Below are positions 1-12,243 of a DNA stretch of 64,000 bases, piece by piece; positions within the stretch are counted from its first letter, which is position 1; the number at the start of each line of letters is the position of its first letter. The position numbers were made by a program, and so were the translations under genes. The notes below the pieces were generated by a model that was given only the letters and a program-made list of their open reading frames with translations, was not told the origin of the DNA and did no database searches. This DNA comes from Adiantum capillus-veneris. Its lineage: Eukaryota > Streptophyta > Polypodiopsida > Polypodiales > Pteridaceae. The stretch covers positions 56,524,753 through 56,588,752 of the forward strand of contig CM043959.1 of NCBI GenBank assembly GCA_014529385.2. Reading direction: 5' to 3'.

Positions 1-349
1 ATGACGAATTTACTTCCCCACTCCCTTCATTTATTTCATTAACCGCATGTTCGGAGCGAATAGCTCTACTAAGGGTCTCTTTTAAGCGGCTAAACACGCT
101 GGACCCGGGTCGTGGGCCCATGGCATACATGTCTTGACTTGAACTATCAGGGTTTGGTGTAGGATACCCCTCCATGACTTCGTAGTCATAGGAAGAATGA
201 CTATACGCGATATGAGGATCTTGGGTCGCGCTACCTTGAGTCTCGGCCAAAGGTCCAGAACCTAGGGTGGAGGAATAATGGGTGCCCGCATAAATGGAGG
301 CACTACCAATATGCTCGTGCTCTAATACTCATCCAGAGCGTAGGTTCAT
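1..349 (-). pseudogene. gag: gag N-terminus of element B, broken
   Basis: The start codon is at 349-347 on the minus strand. The following codons parallel the start of the large GAG of element A (common pattern L-R-S-G, then V-L-E-H-E-H-I). The seventh codon, CGG in element A, is TGA here (329-331), so the frame stops almost at once. Similarity to A continues to the window edge through the patches for M-F-S-R and the acidic stretch. This is a GAG fragment killed by a transition; the function (capsid) is inferred from A. Confidence 0.75.
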
Positions 350-1182
350 ATGACTTCCACACTCTAAGCGCGTTGGTGAGTGCCCGTGAAGGCCGCTCAC
401 TTAGTTTTTTTTTTTTAAAGGTGTTTATAACCCAAGTTTTTCGTTATTCTTGGTTATTTTTTGTAACCAAGCCACAAAATATGGCGTGTAATAGCTCAAG
501 ACGAGCGTTTTGGCTAAAGGAACGTGCCGTGCTTTACAGCTCCCTATTCGGCTACGTGAAGCCCTCGAAATCCTAAAAATAGTCTTTATAGTCCTCGAAA
601 TCCTAAAAATAGTTTTTAAATATAAAAAGGTGTATAAACTATATTTTAAAACTGAGGGCTGAGGTCTGGGTTTGGGCTTGAGCTTGGGGAATGATCCCCA
701 GCCCGATCCTTCTTTTTAAAATATTTTTTTTTTCTTTTAGAATTTTTTTTTATTTTTTTTATAAAGTCGCCGCGGCCGCGCCGCGCGCGCGCACACACAC
801 ACTTAACCTACACCTAACTTATCTACTTACAGCTAATAGAGATACTGCCACACACACTCTAACACTGTTTACACAGTACTACAATAGCTAACAGATCTAC
901 AAAACTAACCTTACAGAACTAACATTGAACCTTACATAACTAACATTCCATAGCTAATACCTTAATTCTAACAGTACATTGCAAAAAAATTGTAACTCCT
1001 TCTTTACAGAAAACAAAAAAGACAGTATAGTGTAACAAAAATCTTCTCCACACAACCACACACCTTCCTTCTTCACAAATCCTTCTCCACACAACCACAC
1101 CTTCCTTCTTCACAAATTCCTTCAATTGAAATTGCATCACAAGAAAGCGTAAAGTGCTTAACCGAGCTTAGTGTAGGGCATT
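350..1182 (-). other. Leader of element B between PBS and gag
   Basis: Untranslated leader. The part next to gag (about 440-590) aligns with 18830-19030 of element A, including the block reading CTGTAAAGCACGGCACG on the minus strand. The middle is low-complexity (T runs near 720-760, CG/CA-rich near 770-800). The part near the PBS (780-1180) resembles the leader of element F at 27740-28020 more than that of A. No gene is seen. Confidence 0.65.
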
Positions 1183-1200
1183 TCCCCAGCAGCGGCGCCA
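1183..1200 (-). promoter_or_regulatory. Primer binding site, tRNA-Asp type (element B)
   Basis: On the minus strand this reads TGGCGCCGCTGCTGGGGA, four bases (TTTT) after the LTR end. It matches the complement of the 3' end of plant tRNA-Asp(GUC) with two mismatches. Confidence 0.8.
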
Positions 1201-1204
1201 AAAA

Positions 1205-1791
1205 TGTGCGCTCCTTGCCGCACTATCGAAGCAAGGGACTTGCCGATACACCGTGTGCGAGCCACAAATGGCTCCAAGCACACAACAAGCCTAAACTAGC
1301 AAGCTCAAGAGAGCAAAGGGTGTGTCACTCACCGCTCTACGCTCGCCTTCGTGGTGGATTCCTCGCCGCGATGAAGAAGAAGCTGCAGTCGTGCCGCGCT
1401 CAACCGCTTCGCCGCCGTCGTGCCTTCGTAATGCTCGATCGCACACACACTCTCCCTCTCTCTCTCTCTCACACATACACACACACACAAGGAGGTGAAG
1501 AAGAAGAAGATGGAGATGGAGATGGAGCAAGAGCACTCTTCTATTGCACAAATGAGAGAATGAATGAATTTTAGGTTTAGTTGGCTTTTATATGAGCTCA
1601 CCCCATTCACACTTGGGCGCCCATGCTTAGCCAACTAATCCCTTGAATGTCCCAGTTAGAGTGCGCCTCTCATCGGCGATCACTCTTACCCTTTTCCTAT
1701 TGGTCCGACAAGCCCGGTACCTGACTCTACCAAATACATAATACACGTCCGTCGTAGGTGATGGGGTGTCCGTGAGCCATGAGGGTTAACA
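1205..1791 (-). repeat. LTR of element B (587 bp)
   Basis: Begins TGTTAACC and ends GCGCACA on the minus strand, the same termini as both LTRs of element A. It contains a TATA box at 1585-1592 (TATAAAAG on the minus strand) followed by a GT/GA microsatellite, as in A. Confidence 0.9.
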
Positions 1792-2029
1792 GATGCCCTA
1801 ACCAAGAGCTACACAAATGTATTACTGGAGTCTAGATGTGTCTATCGATCGGTTATTTTCCTTACCCTTCGGATCCTAATTCCTTGGTATGAGTTTTCTG
1901 AGAGGCATTCAATGACTTTGTTTGACAATTGGTGCTAGCATTCAAGCATGTTTGATGTCTTGGTTGATGACGAGCTTAGTAGTTAGATGTACCTCTATCC
2001 AAAGGGTAATAAAGAAACAGCATTTTCTT

Positions 2030-2084
<55 letters not shown>

Positions 2085-3728
2085 GGACTGGAAAGATTCA
2101 CGCAGGCAGTTGCGAGCCATGGCAACTCTAACATGTAGGCACTGGCCGATGGAAGGAGGAACTTGATCGCTTCGAGTTGGAACTTCGGAGGAGATAATAG
2201 TCGAAGCGGTGTGAATGATGTATCCACTGATGTCACCAACGATGTGCAGATCGCTTGGCATTCTCTTATGCAGGCTCAAGTTTGGCTCGGTTGTGCCCCC
2301 AAAGCCCACCCCTAGCTCCATATCCTATCATTGATTTCTTTATGCCGCCCACTCCGCCGGAGGCGGAGATAGTCTCACTCGTGGGTTTTCTTCTAGATGG
2401 TTTAAGAGCTTCGATCAAGGGACCCTTCATTTTATCAATGACGGGGATGAGACCATTCACATAGAAAATTTATACACGTAACATTTTTTTCTAGATGAAG
2501 TGCTTTGGCTAATCCGGCGTAAAAGGCCCAAACCTCTTCATAGATAAACCTCTTTACACATAGGGAAGGTTTCAACCTCCCACATGGGCCTCCGTATCCA
2601 TTTTCAAACCTCAGCTCATCCATGGTGTAGGAGAAAGAAGAGGGTCAGCTCGCAAGAATGAAGAATGGATTCATGCATTGAGTTGCTTAGAGCCAAGTCG
2701 CCCCAAGATTAATAGGGTGAAGAAAAAGATTGTTGAAACTTGGTCGCACCCACAAATGACTCGCAGCATTCGCTTAAAAGTGAAGCTAGACATTCAAACC
2801 TCATTGGCCTATGCATCCGAAAATAACTCAGGTTTGATATCGTCCTGAATAATAGCTTATTCTCCCTCCTTTTCAAAGTGTTAGTAGGGCTAGCATCCAC
2901 GTTCGAGATCCATGCCTGCAATTGTGGACTTACCATATTTAGAGAATACACTACCCCTACTCGCCCCACTCCTCCAAGGTGCGACCCGTCTGTTAGAACA
3001 CTCAAGAGGGTAGGTTTATCACCTCTAGATTGGTATCCTCTTTGTTTGTGTACAAGCCTCTGTTGGAACCCTAGCTTCCTCAAGGCACATGTAGTGCTTG
3101 AAAGCAATTGTATTCTTTTCGAGTAATACTAGTGCAGTTGGCAGCCTTCGACCCCCCCCCCCCCCCAAAAAAAAAAACCACCCCCCTTCTCTCTCTCCCT
3201 CTCTCGCTCGTTGTGCGATCACACTGGAAAACCTGAGGTGCAGGTTACACTAGCCGGATCAAGGAGCAAGCACCACGTGTCTGACGTGGCGCGGGCCCGG
3301 GGGGGGGGGGGGCTGTGTGGAGGTTGGAATCTCTCCCCCTTTTACAATAGTATAGATAAATTCTCTCAAGTTACAATTGTGAGTATGGGAAAAACAAAAA
3401 GTGGAAATTATGCTTCTATTTTGTGTAGCGGTTCACTACAATGAGTGTTCGTAGCAAAGGCAAAATACACAACGCAAGAACAAAAAGATTGTCAATCTAG
3501 GGTACAATAACCCAGCTAGGAACCAATTTCTGTTCAAAAATACACAAGGCAAGAACAAAAAGATTGTCAATATAGGGTTTAGAGGCATCACACAAAATAG
3601 TGTGAGAGCTTCATTGGATGCATAGAATAAGACGATTCAAAAGAATGCTGCAGTAATGTGGATATAGATTAGCCATACCTAGATTAAATTTAATCACATT
3701 TTAATCAATAATCAAGAGTCGCCCACAC
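1792..3728. other. Non-coding stretch with microsatellite and homopolymers
   Basis: No convincing gene. It holds an (AG)n run at 2033-2081, a C run followed by an A run near 3150-3178, and a G run near 3300-3312. A direct repeat of about 43 bp occurs at 3464-3506 and 3538-3580 (both contain AAGAACAAAAAGATTGTCAA). Short ORFs here overlap each other on both strands and show no domain. Confidence 0.5.
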
Positions 3729-4407
3729 CATTGTTAGAAAGAAACCGGGGTCTAGTGTATTTTAACCGGTTGAAATTCTAAAATCCCGGTAAGATTTTGA
3801 GTTTGCCTTGAAGAAAACCAAGAATTTTTCACAAATTTTAGTGTAATTACCGGCGAAAGCTTCAAAATTTGACTTGAAATCCGGGAGAACTTCAAGTTTG
3901 CCCTTATTTTCTCCGGTTGGGAAATACCCCTGGCCCACACACATCAAGTTCACAAAGTCCACCTTGCCAATTGTCTTGAGTCTCAAGAGCACCCTCTTGA
4001 CAAGCACACAAAAATTACGTTGATGTTGACCTCTGCAATCATCACATGTTAATCAATGTACTTCAAACAAAAGCTTCACATTAATTACATTGAAGCACTT
4101 GACCTCTCCAATCATCACATGCTAATCAAGATACTTCAATCAAAAGCTTCACACACAAAGGGAATTTTTCTTGCCTACTCACACACAACCAGAGCTAGAA
4201 AAACACAATTTTCTTATCCGAAGAAAATAAGGGCAAGCTTGAAATTCTCCCGGTTTTCAGGTCAAAATTTAAAGCTTTTGTCGGTAATTACACTAAAAAA
4301 TTTGTGAAAACTTCCCAGTTTTCTTCAAGGCAAGATCAAAATCTAACCGAGATTTTAGGATTTCAGTCGGTTAAAATACAGTGGACCCCGGCTTTTTTCT
4401 AACACTG
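3729..4407. mobile_element. Fold-back element with about 200-bp inverted arms
   Basis: The left arm (3729 to about 3935) and the right arm (about 4205-4407) are imperfect inverted repeats over roughly 200 bp, starting CATTGTTAG on the left and, read inward, CAGTGTTAG on the right. Matching blocks include the GGGGTC/GACCCC pair and the GTGTAATTACCG/CGGTAATTACAC pair. Both ends are flanked by CACAC (3724-3728 and 4408-4412), a possible 5-bp target duplication, though it is low complexity. The centre has two direct copies of a roughly 60-bp unit (near 4024 and 4100, both containing AATCATCACATG). No transposase is encoded, so it is a non-autonomous DNA element; superfamily unassigned. Confidence 0.75.
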
Positions 4408-4797
4408 CACACAACTAAGCACATAATCCAATCACAAGACCAAGAGTGCACACACACTTCACTAGTCTTCAAACCATAGGCATTAAGCTAAAGACTAGGC
4501 CACTAGTAGAATGAACACAATAGGGGATACTCAAGAATGAATCATCTCTACACAGAAGGTTTCTTAAAAATGCATGGACTCCAAGCCTCTATACAACATA
4601 AATAAGTTAAGTTTTTTGGTCTGTTGTGATATCCATAGGATATCCATAGGTCTGTTTTTTTCTCCAAAACTCACAATTGTGAGTGGATAGTATTAAGAAC
4701 ATCAAAAATATACACCAACCTCGAGCTCAGACCGAGCCTTTTTTGAGGGTCAGAGGATTACAAGTTTTCTGCTTGACAAAGAAACCACTCATAGGCT
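4408..4797. other. Non-coding, nothing recognised
   Basis: AT-rich sequence between the fold-back element and the LINE remnant. No ORF, repeat or motif that I can support. Confidence 0.4.
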
Positions 4798-5253
4798 TTA
4801 CTTATTACAAGATGTCATCATAACATGTATTGTTCTAGACCAGTCCTCTAAGGCTTGTTTGTCTCCGATCATGTGGATCGTCACTCTGCTCTCTTGTATG
4901 ATTTCACAAAAGCTTGCCACAGCCAGATCCCCCTCAAACACCTGGCGCTTCCTTGCTTGCCATATATGGTGAAAGAAGTAGTACCTAATTATTTGAGTGT
5001 AGACAAGAAGAGCAGGAGTTCCCAACTTGTTCCTCCCAAAGAACATATCAGTCTTGAAGAACTTAATTTTCCATGTCCTTTGAATCCACATGCATATTTT
5101 TCCAGCCATGCCACTGATTGCGTGGCATCCCATGAAGAGGTGGGCTAGGTCTTCACTATCTATTCTACACCGATCGGACCCGATTCTTCTTTCTTGTATC
5201 TTTATGCCCGTCAGCAGAGCACCCCACATCACTTTCCACAGAAATATCTTCAT
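4798..5253 (-). pseudogene. LINE reverse transcriptase C-terminal zinc-binding (zf-RVT) fragment
   Basis: A 151-codon open stretch begins K-I-F-L-W-K-V-M-W-G-A-L and continues with an E-R-R-I-G-S-D-R-C-R-I block, then E-D-L-A-H-L-F-M-G-C, the pattern of the zf-RVT domain that follows reverse transcriptase in plant L1-type LINEs. The second cysteine of the expected C-x-x-C pair is not seen (C-R-I-D). The frame is closed by a stop just upstream of the first methionine, and no RT or endonuclease is found beside it. It is therefore a 5'-truncated, decayed LINE piece. Similar domains occur in RT-derived host genes, but the isolated context argues for a relic. Confidence 0.7.
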
Positions 5254-5542
5254 ATACTAAGGCCACCTTGGCGTCCAGATGTTCTCCATGACTCCCTCCT
5301 ACCGTTTTTCCATCCACTGCCTCTTCCATAATTTGTTGAGGGGGCTACACTAATTAGCCTCGTGCATTAATGCATGGTAGATGTCAAGATAGTGCTTGGA
5401 ATATATATCCATAGGTATGTTTTACCATAAGACTATAGTTAGAAGCGCAATTAGATTAGAAAGTAGTAGAAAAGGAAGGGACAAATAAGATGAGTGCGTG
5501 CAATGTTGCCATGGTTTTTGCACCCAATATGATCCCTCTCCT

Positions 5543-6476
<934 letters not shown>

Positions 6477-7560
6477 GAGATATATTAAACTTAAAGAGAA
6501 GCGCATGTAACTTTATGTTCTACATCATAGATGGTGTAGTCACAATCACTACAGTAGAATGGCTCAATCAGTAGAGTGCAATCATGCAAAATGCTAGTAG
6601 GATTGGGTTGAGTAATCTGTTGGAGTACATGCATACGAGCAACAAGGCTGATGCAAAACGTTGGCATGGTTAGGTCGAGTAAGTTATTATGATAGAGGTA
6701 GAGGAGCAATGAATCCAAAGCTTCCTTCATATAGTCATGTTGGGTGTATCTTGCAACCAACACATTCCAAGAGATGACATTTTAAACAGAAAGCTCATCA
6801 ATATGTTGCTCCCTATTTCTAGCATGCAATCTTCCCAAGGACAATTTGGATTCTTTGGAATGGATTTAAGTATGTTCCTTTGAAAGTGTTGCTCTCTTTA
6901 GTATGTAAACGTTAGACGAAGTACTCACAAAGCTTGGCGTGCATTCCATCGCAACAAACCCACCCACAAGAGCAAAATGGTGAGAGAGCTCATTACGATC
7001 ACTGCAATTCTCACATCGTGAAATAAGCTCTGAAAGTTCAAACTAGACATATGCAGTATCAAGACTAGGGACATATGCAGTATCAAGGCTCCGATGCCGA
7101 TAGGCAAAAGTCCTTAAATAGTACCTCTAGCATGCCATCAATCTATCTAAATTGATGTTTCCTCTACCGATTGAGACATCCGATGTTGACTTCCAGCTCT
7201 GTGTATATGAGCTCTGCTGAGACTTTATTAGGACACTTGATGTTGTCTTTTAGCCTTGTGCATACCTTTGAAACGATGGGAAAGTACTTCAGCATGCTCA
7301 TGTAGAGGCAATTGAGTGGTAGTTGAACCATAGATAGCTTTTGACTCCATATATGCTTCATATAATCACGAAGGCACCACTTTGAGCTCGTACCCTTGGC
7401 TGTCTCAATTTCTAGAGCTCCTTGCAAGGCTTGATGCACCAAGACCATGCTAAGTAAGATAAACTCTTCCTCAAACTTCAAAATGTTGTAGTACACAACA
7501 TATAAAGACGTCCACATAGGTAATGAAATCTAGGCTCCTCACTATTGATGTTGACTTTCG
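6477..7560 (-). pseudogene. Pentatricopeptide-repeat-like gene relic
   Basis: On the minus strand, near 6775-6700, the reading V-I-S-W-N-V-L-V-A-R-Y-T-Q-H followed by K-E-A-L matches the start of a plant PPR motif (W-N-x-L-I-x-x-Y-x-Q ... E-A-L). Upstream on the same strand, an open stretch (7517-7164) has G-A-L-E-I and D-Y-M-K-H patches plausible for decayed PPR repeats. The three open pieces (7517-7164, 7107-6925, 6763-6491) are in different frames with stops between them, so no intact protein is possible. PPR proteins bind organellar RNA. The assignment rests mainly on one motif and is tentative. Confidence 0.4.
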
Positions 7561-8226
7561 TCTCTATGGAGACCTTTAAAACAAAGGATGAGATCATTGT
7601 ACATCAAAAATCAAAAGCAAACAACACAAAATTTTGAGGCTAAATTATGAAGGCAGCAGGCTGAAATAAAACAGGAGAGTTTTTTTTGGCTACAACGACT
7701 CAAAGCTGTCGATCATTAAAAGAGATTCCTTTTCATTAAGACAAAAAATTCTCAACACTAGTCTCTTTTATTTATGGCATTCTCAACAGTGGTCTCTTTT
7801 ATTTATGGAAGCATCTATGCAAGGGTACTTGCAGGGAGAAAGTTGAAGGGAGTGGGAGGTTAGGACAACAAGCTTGTCTCAATTCTCCTTCACACAACAA
7901 GTTGTCAAATAAATCCTTATTGCAAGTGGTAGTGCCTTGCCAGGGGGTCTTGCAAAACGTCCACTGCTGACTCTCACTCCTCCTTGACGATGACATGTAG
8001 TGATCCATCAAGTGCACGGATCACGACTAATTGTTAGACTCTACCCGTGTCACTCAAGCAGTGCATGGCTTGCTCTCGTTGTCGCTGTCGCTAACTGCTC
8101 TCATCTACCGGTTATCACCTCATGTTTCGCATGCAATCTCTTGCTTTTCGGCACTGTAGAGCTGAAAACAAGCACAAAGAGTTGTTTTTTTTTATTTTTA
8201 AAAAGATCCTCATTCTATGGTCATGA
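7561..8226. other. Non-coding, nothing recognised
   Basis: No supported ORF. A short direct repeat containing CTCTTTTATTTATGG occurs at about 7764 and 7794. Confidence 0.4.
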
Positions 8227-8399
8227 TTGAGCCGAGAGTGGTGCAATACCCTGACTTTATTTGAGAAAAGGACCTTTGGCCCACCAAGTAATAATGGGCC
8301 CCTCTTTCAACGTTCTGTTGTTATAGTAAACACCTCTTCAAACTCCTACATTGTACGCGCAGTCTCAAAGATTCTAAGAAAATGGGTGATCTTTGCCAC

Positions 8400-9007
8400 A
8401 CAACAGTCTCTGGTTTCTCTTTTGTTAAGGGCAATGAGTAGCACAAGGTCTCTGCTTTTTCTTCTGCTTTGGGCAATGAGCAGCGTAGGTCTTCTGATTT
8501 TTCTTCGACCGAGGGCAATGCACCACATTTGAAGAGATTGAACATTCTTTTTCTTCTGCAGAGGGCAATGAGTAGTGAAGGGTCTTCGGTTTCTCTTCTG
8601 CCAATAGCAATGAGCAAGATGCAGAGAGAGTGAATAGTCTTTATGTTTTGGTTTGGGGGGGGGGGGGGGGGGGGGGGGGGGGATTTGCCGAGGGCAATGA
8701 GGAGGGCATGGTCTCTGGTTTTCCTACTGTGGGGGCAATGAGCAGTGTAGGGTCTCTGGTTTCTCTTCTGTCAAGGGCAATGAGCAACATTCAAAGAGAG
8801 TAAAGAGTCTTCATGGGGTGTCTGTTTTTCCTTCTTCTGAGCCCAATAAGCAATATTCAAAGAGTCAGAAGAGCCCTCATGTTGCTAGAAGGATGTTTGG
8901 TTTTTCTTCTGTTGAGGGCTATGATCAATGTTTAGAGAGAAATAAGAGTCCTCATGTTGCCGAAAGGGTCTCTGGTGTTTCTTCTACAAAGGGCAATGAC
9001 CAAAAGT

Positions 9008-9054
<47 letters not shown>

Positions 9055-9210
9055 CCTAATGTTATCAAAAGGGCCTTTGATAAGCTAGAGGCCTCTCAAA
9101 CATTTGATTCTGGCCTTGGTTCTTCTGATACAGATATTGAGAAGCAACAGTCAAAGAGACTATATCTTACTATAGCACAGGACAATGCCTACAAGTGGCT
9201 TTTATGTTGA
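8400..9210 (+). repeat. Degenerate tandem repeat, coding-like, about 78 bp per unit
   Basis: Repeated blocks contain GTCTCTGGTTT, CTTCT and GAGGGCAATGA. The last copies stay open in one frame (8818-9210, 130 codons). There the peptide repeats with a period of about 26 residues: S-P-H-V-A-x-R, then G-x-S-S-x-x-G-x-D-Q, then L-E-R. Upstream copies (about 8400-8800) are out of frame or interrupted by a G homopolymer (8655-8682). It looks like the decayed repeat region of a protein gene or a coding minisatellite. A GA microsatellite (9011-9049) sits inside the open frame. No known family is recognised. Confidence 0.5.
8655..8682. repeat. Poly(G) tract, 28 bp
   Basis: An uninterrupted run of G on the plus strand, within the degenerate repeat. 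Confidence 0.95.
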
Positions 9211-11333
9211 TTTCAAGCCTTACCTGAGCTTGATGCTAAGAACCCATTCTACATGGGGAAAATAAGTCAGATGCATATTTTCTGATTTCTAGGTCATGAC
9301 AAGCTTCCAAATCCAATGTAGTGCTACGATTAAATGAAAACAACATATTGTCATGATTAACCCCATGTTGCACCACATAGTAGAGAATTTTTTATGCAAT
9401 CAATATACCTTTTTAGTTACCTTCAATGGGTCTCTAATGTAGGTTTTTATATTGCCATATTTTTTGATTGTGCATAAAATTAAGTACAAAAAGGTTGCAT
9501 TTTTTGTATTCTGTAGACCTATCATCAATATTTGCATGACTACACCCATATTTACACATGCACATGCTTCAAATCGATACAACTTGGCAATCGACCTTCA
9601 TAAATTAACACCCAGAAAGCATCAAACACATCCAAATATGTTTTCTTATGACAATTTTAGACATAATTACAAAGCACAAAAACTACATGAATGAAAAAAT
9701 TGGCTTCCACATTATGGCCATCTCAATCTCTTTGAAAAGTATGTACTTGTAGCCAAATTGGTATTGTATGCATAGGTTTATACATAAGATACAAATCGAC
9801 CATGTTCATTGAAGGAAATGAGCAATATTAGTCAAAATACATTTCTAACTCAAAATGACTATGATTTTGGTAAAATGTTTTTTTTTACTACTTTGTATTG
9901 TTATTTATTGGGGATATTAGTGTCTTAAAACTCAAGAAGGATGCAATATCTGGTGATGAGTATGTATGCACAATCAAACATGCCTTTCTATTTGATATAC
10001 ACTTCCAAAAAATCAATCAGAATGTAAAATTTGTCCATAAATCTACATGGCACGATTTTCATAAATAGCTCATAACCTCAAATACATAGCGTATCCATGC
10101 ATTAGAAACATTAGAAGACCTTATAATGATGAAGGCTACTTATGTAGCACGTTAGGACTCACTAAGAAGCATTTTATAGTGGTCTATGGCCAATTTTTTG
10201 AAAAATGGACAAAACAGCACATGTTTTTTGGTAGAAAGTGCTTATGAAAGACAATTCTAGAGCTCGAATTCATATTCCCAAAAAAAAAAAAGTTTTTAAG
10301 CTCATACCTATCTTTGTGGATATAAACACTCAAAGATGTTATTAGCATCCCTTGCAATAGTTCTAGGAAATTGCTCCATTAACATGACAAAAAAGTGTCT
10401 TGTTTTCAATCTAGTGCTAATAAAAGTGGCTACATCTACATCTAAGAAGACATTGACTATATATGTTTTACTTGTGAAACAAACACTTTTAGTCTCTTCC
10501 TTGTGCATCCAATATAAGAGGAGGAGACCATTTCTTACTTAAGGAGCGGGAATGACACCCCAGGACCTCAAACTAGACTAGACAAGGCACGATGACAACC
10601 ATTTCTTTATATAGTTAGACCCTACCCCTAGATATAGGACACCTTGTCTTGTGGGAATTTAGTGAAATAAGGAGCACTCTAGTCTCTATTCCCATTGGTT
10701 TAGACTTGCTAGGATCTTAGCCAATATATTATAGGCTTTCAAACAAGCTCAATGACTTCTATGTATCTTACCTCAACGGTCTGTACTCGTGCCGCCTTAG
10801 ACGGCCTAGAGACGGGAGAAATCAAACGATTTGATGCCCTGAGCCCCCTCAATCTTGCCACAACTAATGCAGGATGTAACACTCCATCCTAAGCGTGGTA
10901 CTCAAGATGATAATTCTTGGTTGGAGATTGGTGTACGCTTCTTATTTACAATTCCTCCTTTGCAGATTTCACATTTTCCACCATTCATGTAATTGATTTT
11001 GCAAATTTGAAATTCCATGAGGGGTTCCTTGATTCGTCGGCCACCCACTGCGGAGCATGAGCTTTGTAGAAAACCTCTGATCTAGAACCGCTATGTCTTG
11101 GATTATGAGGGCAGACAGTGTGGCATGCATGCACATATCGACTCGGTGACTTGAGATAGAGGCCCCACCAAGTATTTTTACTACTACATTGCGGATAGAC
11201 ACCTTCCCACCCATGTAATTGCTAAGGTGTATGGTATTGGCCGCAGGATTGCCACACATATGGCGTAGATTGATTTTTGCTTGCCGCCTCAACCAGCCTC
11301 TGCAAAAGATCGACCAGCTAGCCTCTGGCATGG

Positions 11334-11335
<2 letters not shown>
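9211..11335. other. Non-coding, no gene supported
   Basis: AT-rich sequence without a domain-bearing ORF. Open stretches at 10308-10542 occur on both strands and look like chance. A block at about 10870-10890 reads TGTAACACTCCATCC, a string reminiscent of chromovirus LTR starts, but no partner repeat is found in the window. Confidence 0.4.

Positions 11336-11403
<68 letters not shown>
11336..11403. repeat. (CT)n microsatellite
   Basis: About 34 uninterrupted CT units. The long ORF crossing it on the minus strand (10969-11607) owes its length to this run. Confidence 0.95.
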
Positions 11404-11406
<3 letters not shown>

Positions 11407-11879
11407 AAGAGTGGCTAGAGACACACCTGAAGATATTGAACTACCTCTATAAACCTGCAATCTGGCTCTGTGAACTTGTGCAAAGCTGTGAGCTGCGTCT
11501 GCGGATATGCTTTTATTACTTGGAAGATTTTCATGATGGCTATTTTTTAATTTTAACCACATGTGCCTTTGGCTCATGTCATAAAATATAATATCTAACT
11601 TTACCAAATGATTTTCTCATATTAAACTGATCATTTAATGTGGGAGAATAAACGAGAACAAGAGTTAGAATAGAGACATGTGCTTCTAGACCTATCTTAA
11701 CACGCGACCAAAAGGAGAGATGGTTACATCTCAACAGGGGTCCAAAGGAGGTAGTCTATCAAAGAGCAAATGTGCATCTAATGGAGCTTAAAGAAGTTTA
11801 GGGTTAGCTTCATTAAAGACCTCCAATGGTTAGTGTTAAAAGTCCTTTGACCTTAGGCAAGCTAGGGCTGAACTTGAGG

Positions 11880-12243
11880 TGGGAACCCGACCTAAGCTTG
11901 AGGTGCTTGTCGTGCTTGATGACTAAGGTGCGTGCTTCATGACTAACGTGCTTGAGGTGCTTGTCGTGCTTGATGACTAAGGTGCGTGCTTGATGACTAA
12001 GGTGCTTGAGGTGCTTGTCATGCTTGATGACTAAGGTACTTGAGGTGTTTGTCATACTTAATCAGGAAGGTGCTTGAGAAGCTTCCCATGCTTGGGGGGT
12101 AAGGTGCTTGAGTAAAAAAGAGACCCTACAAACTTAATGAGGAAGGTGCTTGAGAAGCTTCCCATGCTTGGGGGGTAAGGTGTTTGAGTCTAAAAGAAAC
12201 CCTACAAACTTAATGAGGAAGGTGCTTGAGAAGCTTCCTATGC
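11880..12243. repeat. Two adjacent minisatellites
   Basis: From about 11890 to 12057, short units built from GGTGCTTGAGGTGCTTGTC and TGATGACTAA repeat irregularly. From about 12058 to 12243 a longer unit (about 80 bp, containing GAGGAAGGTGCTTGAGAAGC) occurs three times, the last partial. Units share GGTGCTTGAG, so one probably grew from the other. Confidence 0.8.

Larger units (their letters stand above)
1..1791 (-). mobile_element. Element B: 5' end of a Ty3-type LTR retrotransposon, cut by the window edge
   Basis: Read on the minus strand the order is LTR (1791 to 1205), PBS, leader and gag start. The LTR, PBS, leader and gag start all match element A at 17342-19400 but with clear divergence, so B is an older relative. 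The rest of the element lies beyond position 1, so its target duplication cannot be tested; the bases outside the LTR are GATGC (1792-1796). Confidence 0.9.

Noticed and set aside
10870-10890. TGTAACACTCCATCC as a chromovirus LTR start
   Set aside because: No PBS, PPT or matching second end found nearby.
10969-11607. 212-codon minus-strand ORF
   Set aside because: Its middle is a CT/GA microsatellite (R-E repeats); flanks show no domain.
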